A stretch of DNA of 7,260 nt from contig JARFRJ010000489.1 of assembly GCA_029287305.1 (NCBI GenBank), positions 1 to 7,260 on the forward strand. Direction: 5' to 3'. The notes under the pieces are model-generated. The model was not told the DNA's origin. It searched no databases and saw nothing but the letters and a program-made list of their open reading frames with translations. The first letter of the stretch is position 1; each line of letters begins with the position of its first letter. The stretch is from Hyphomonas sp. (lineage in GTDB: Bacteria; Pseudomonadota; Alphaproteobacteria; Caulobacterales; Hyphomonadaceae). Shown here one piece after another: positions 6,378 to 7,260 of this stretch. A program made the translations under genes and the position numbers.

Positions 6378-7260
<883 letters not shown>

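Overview
The window looks like chromosomal core-genome DNA from an alphaproteobacterium of moderate GC content. The evidence is the gene order miaB - phoH/ybeZ - ybeY - corC/ybeX - lnt - XRE regulator - metK, a well-known alphaproteobacterial arrangement, together with alphaproteobacterial sequence signatures such as the MetK start and the PhrR/PraR-type regulator. I cannot place it to genus. There are no transposases, CRISPR arrays, tRNA or rRNA genes, prophage genes or other signs of transfer.

Layout. Positions 1-6202 are one tightly packed minus-strand cluster, transcribed from right to left: miaB (tRNA ms2i6A methylthiotransferase), a PhoH-family ATPase, ybeY (rRNA-processing endoribonuclease), corC (CBS-domain protein), lnt (apolipoprotein N-acyltransferase), a 141-residue XRE-type regulator, and the first 88 codons of metK (S-adenosylmethionine synthetase), which runs off the left edge. 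Junctions are very short: ATGA or GTGA 4-base overlaps at miaB/phoH and corC/lnt, 5 bases at phoH/ybeY, 27 at ybeY/corC, 17 at lnt/regulator. The one wider break is the 98-base leader before metK. From 6449 the plus strand carries mreB (first 270 codons), cut by the right edge. The 246-base divergent spacer 6203-6448 holds promoter-like sequences for both directions and several inverted repeats.

How the genes fit together. MiaB and YbeY act on tRNA and rRNA. PhoH/YbeZ is YbeY's usual partner, and CorC/YbeX belongs to the same conserved block. Lnt finishes lipoprotein maturation in the inner membrane. MetK makes SAM, the cofactor and methyl donor that MiaB itself consumes. The block is thus a housekeeping RNA-maturation and envelope operon placed next to the cell-shape gene mreB.

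The most interesting signals are regulatory: a heat-shock (RpoH/sigma-32)-like promoter upstream of miaB, a possible internal promoter overlapping the ybeY stop codon, and a strong GC-rich hairpin in the metK leader. I found no convincing previously undescribed system; all eight genes belong to recognisable families.
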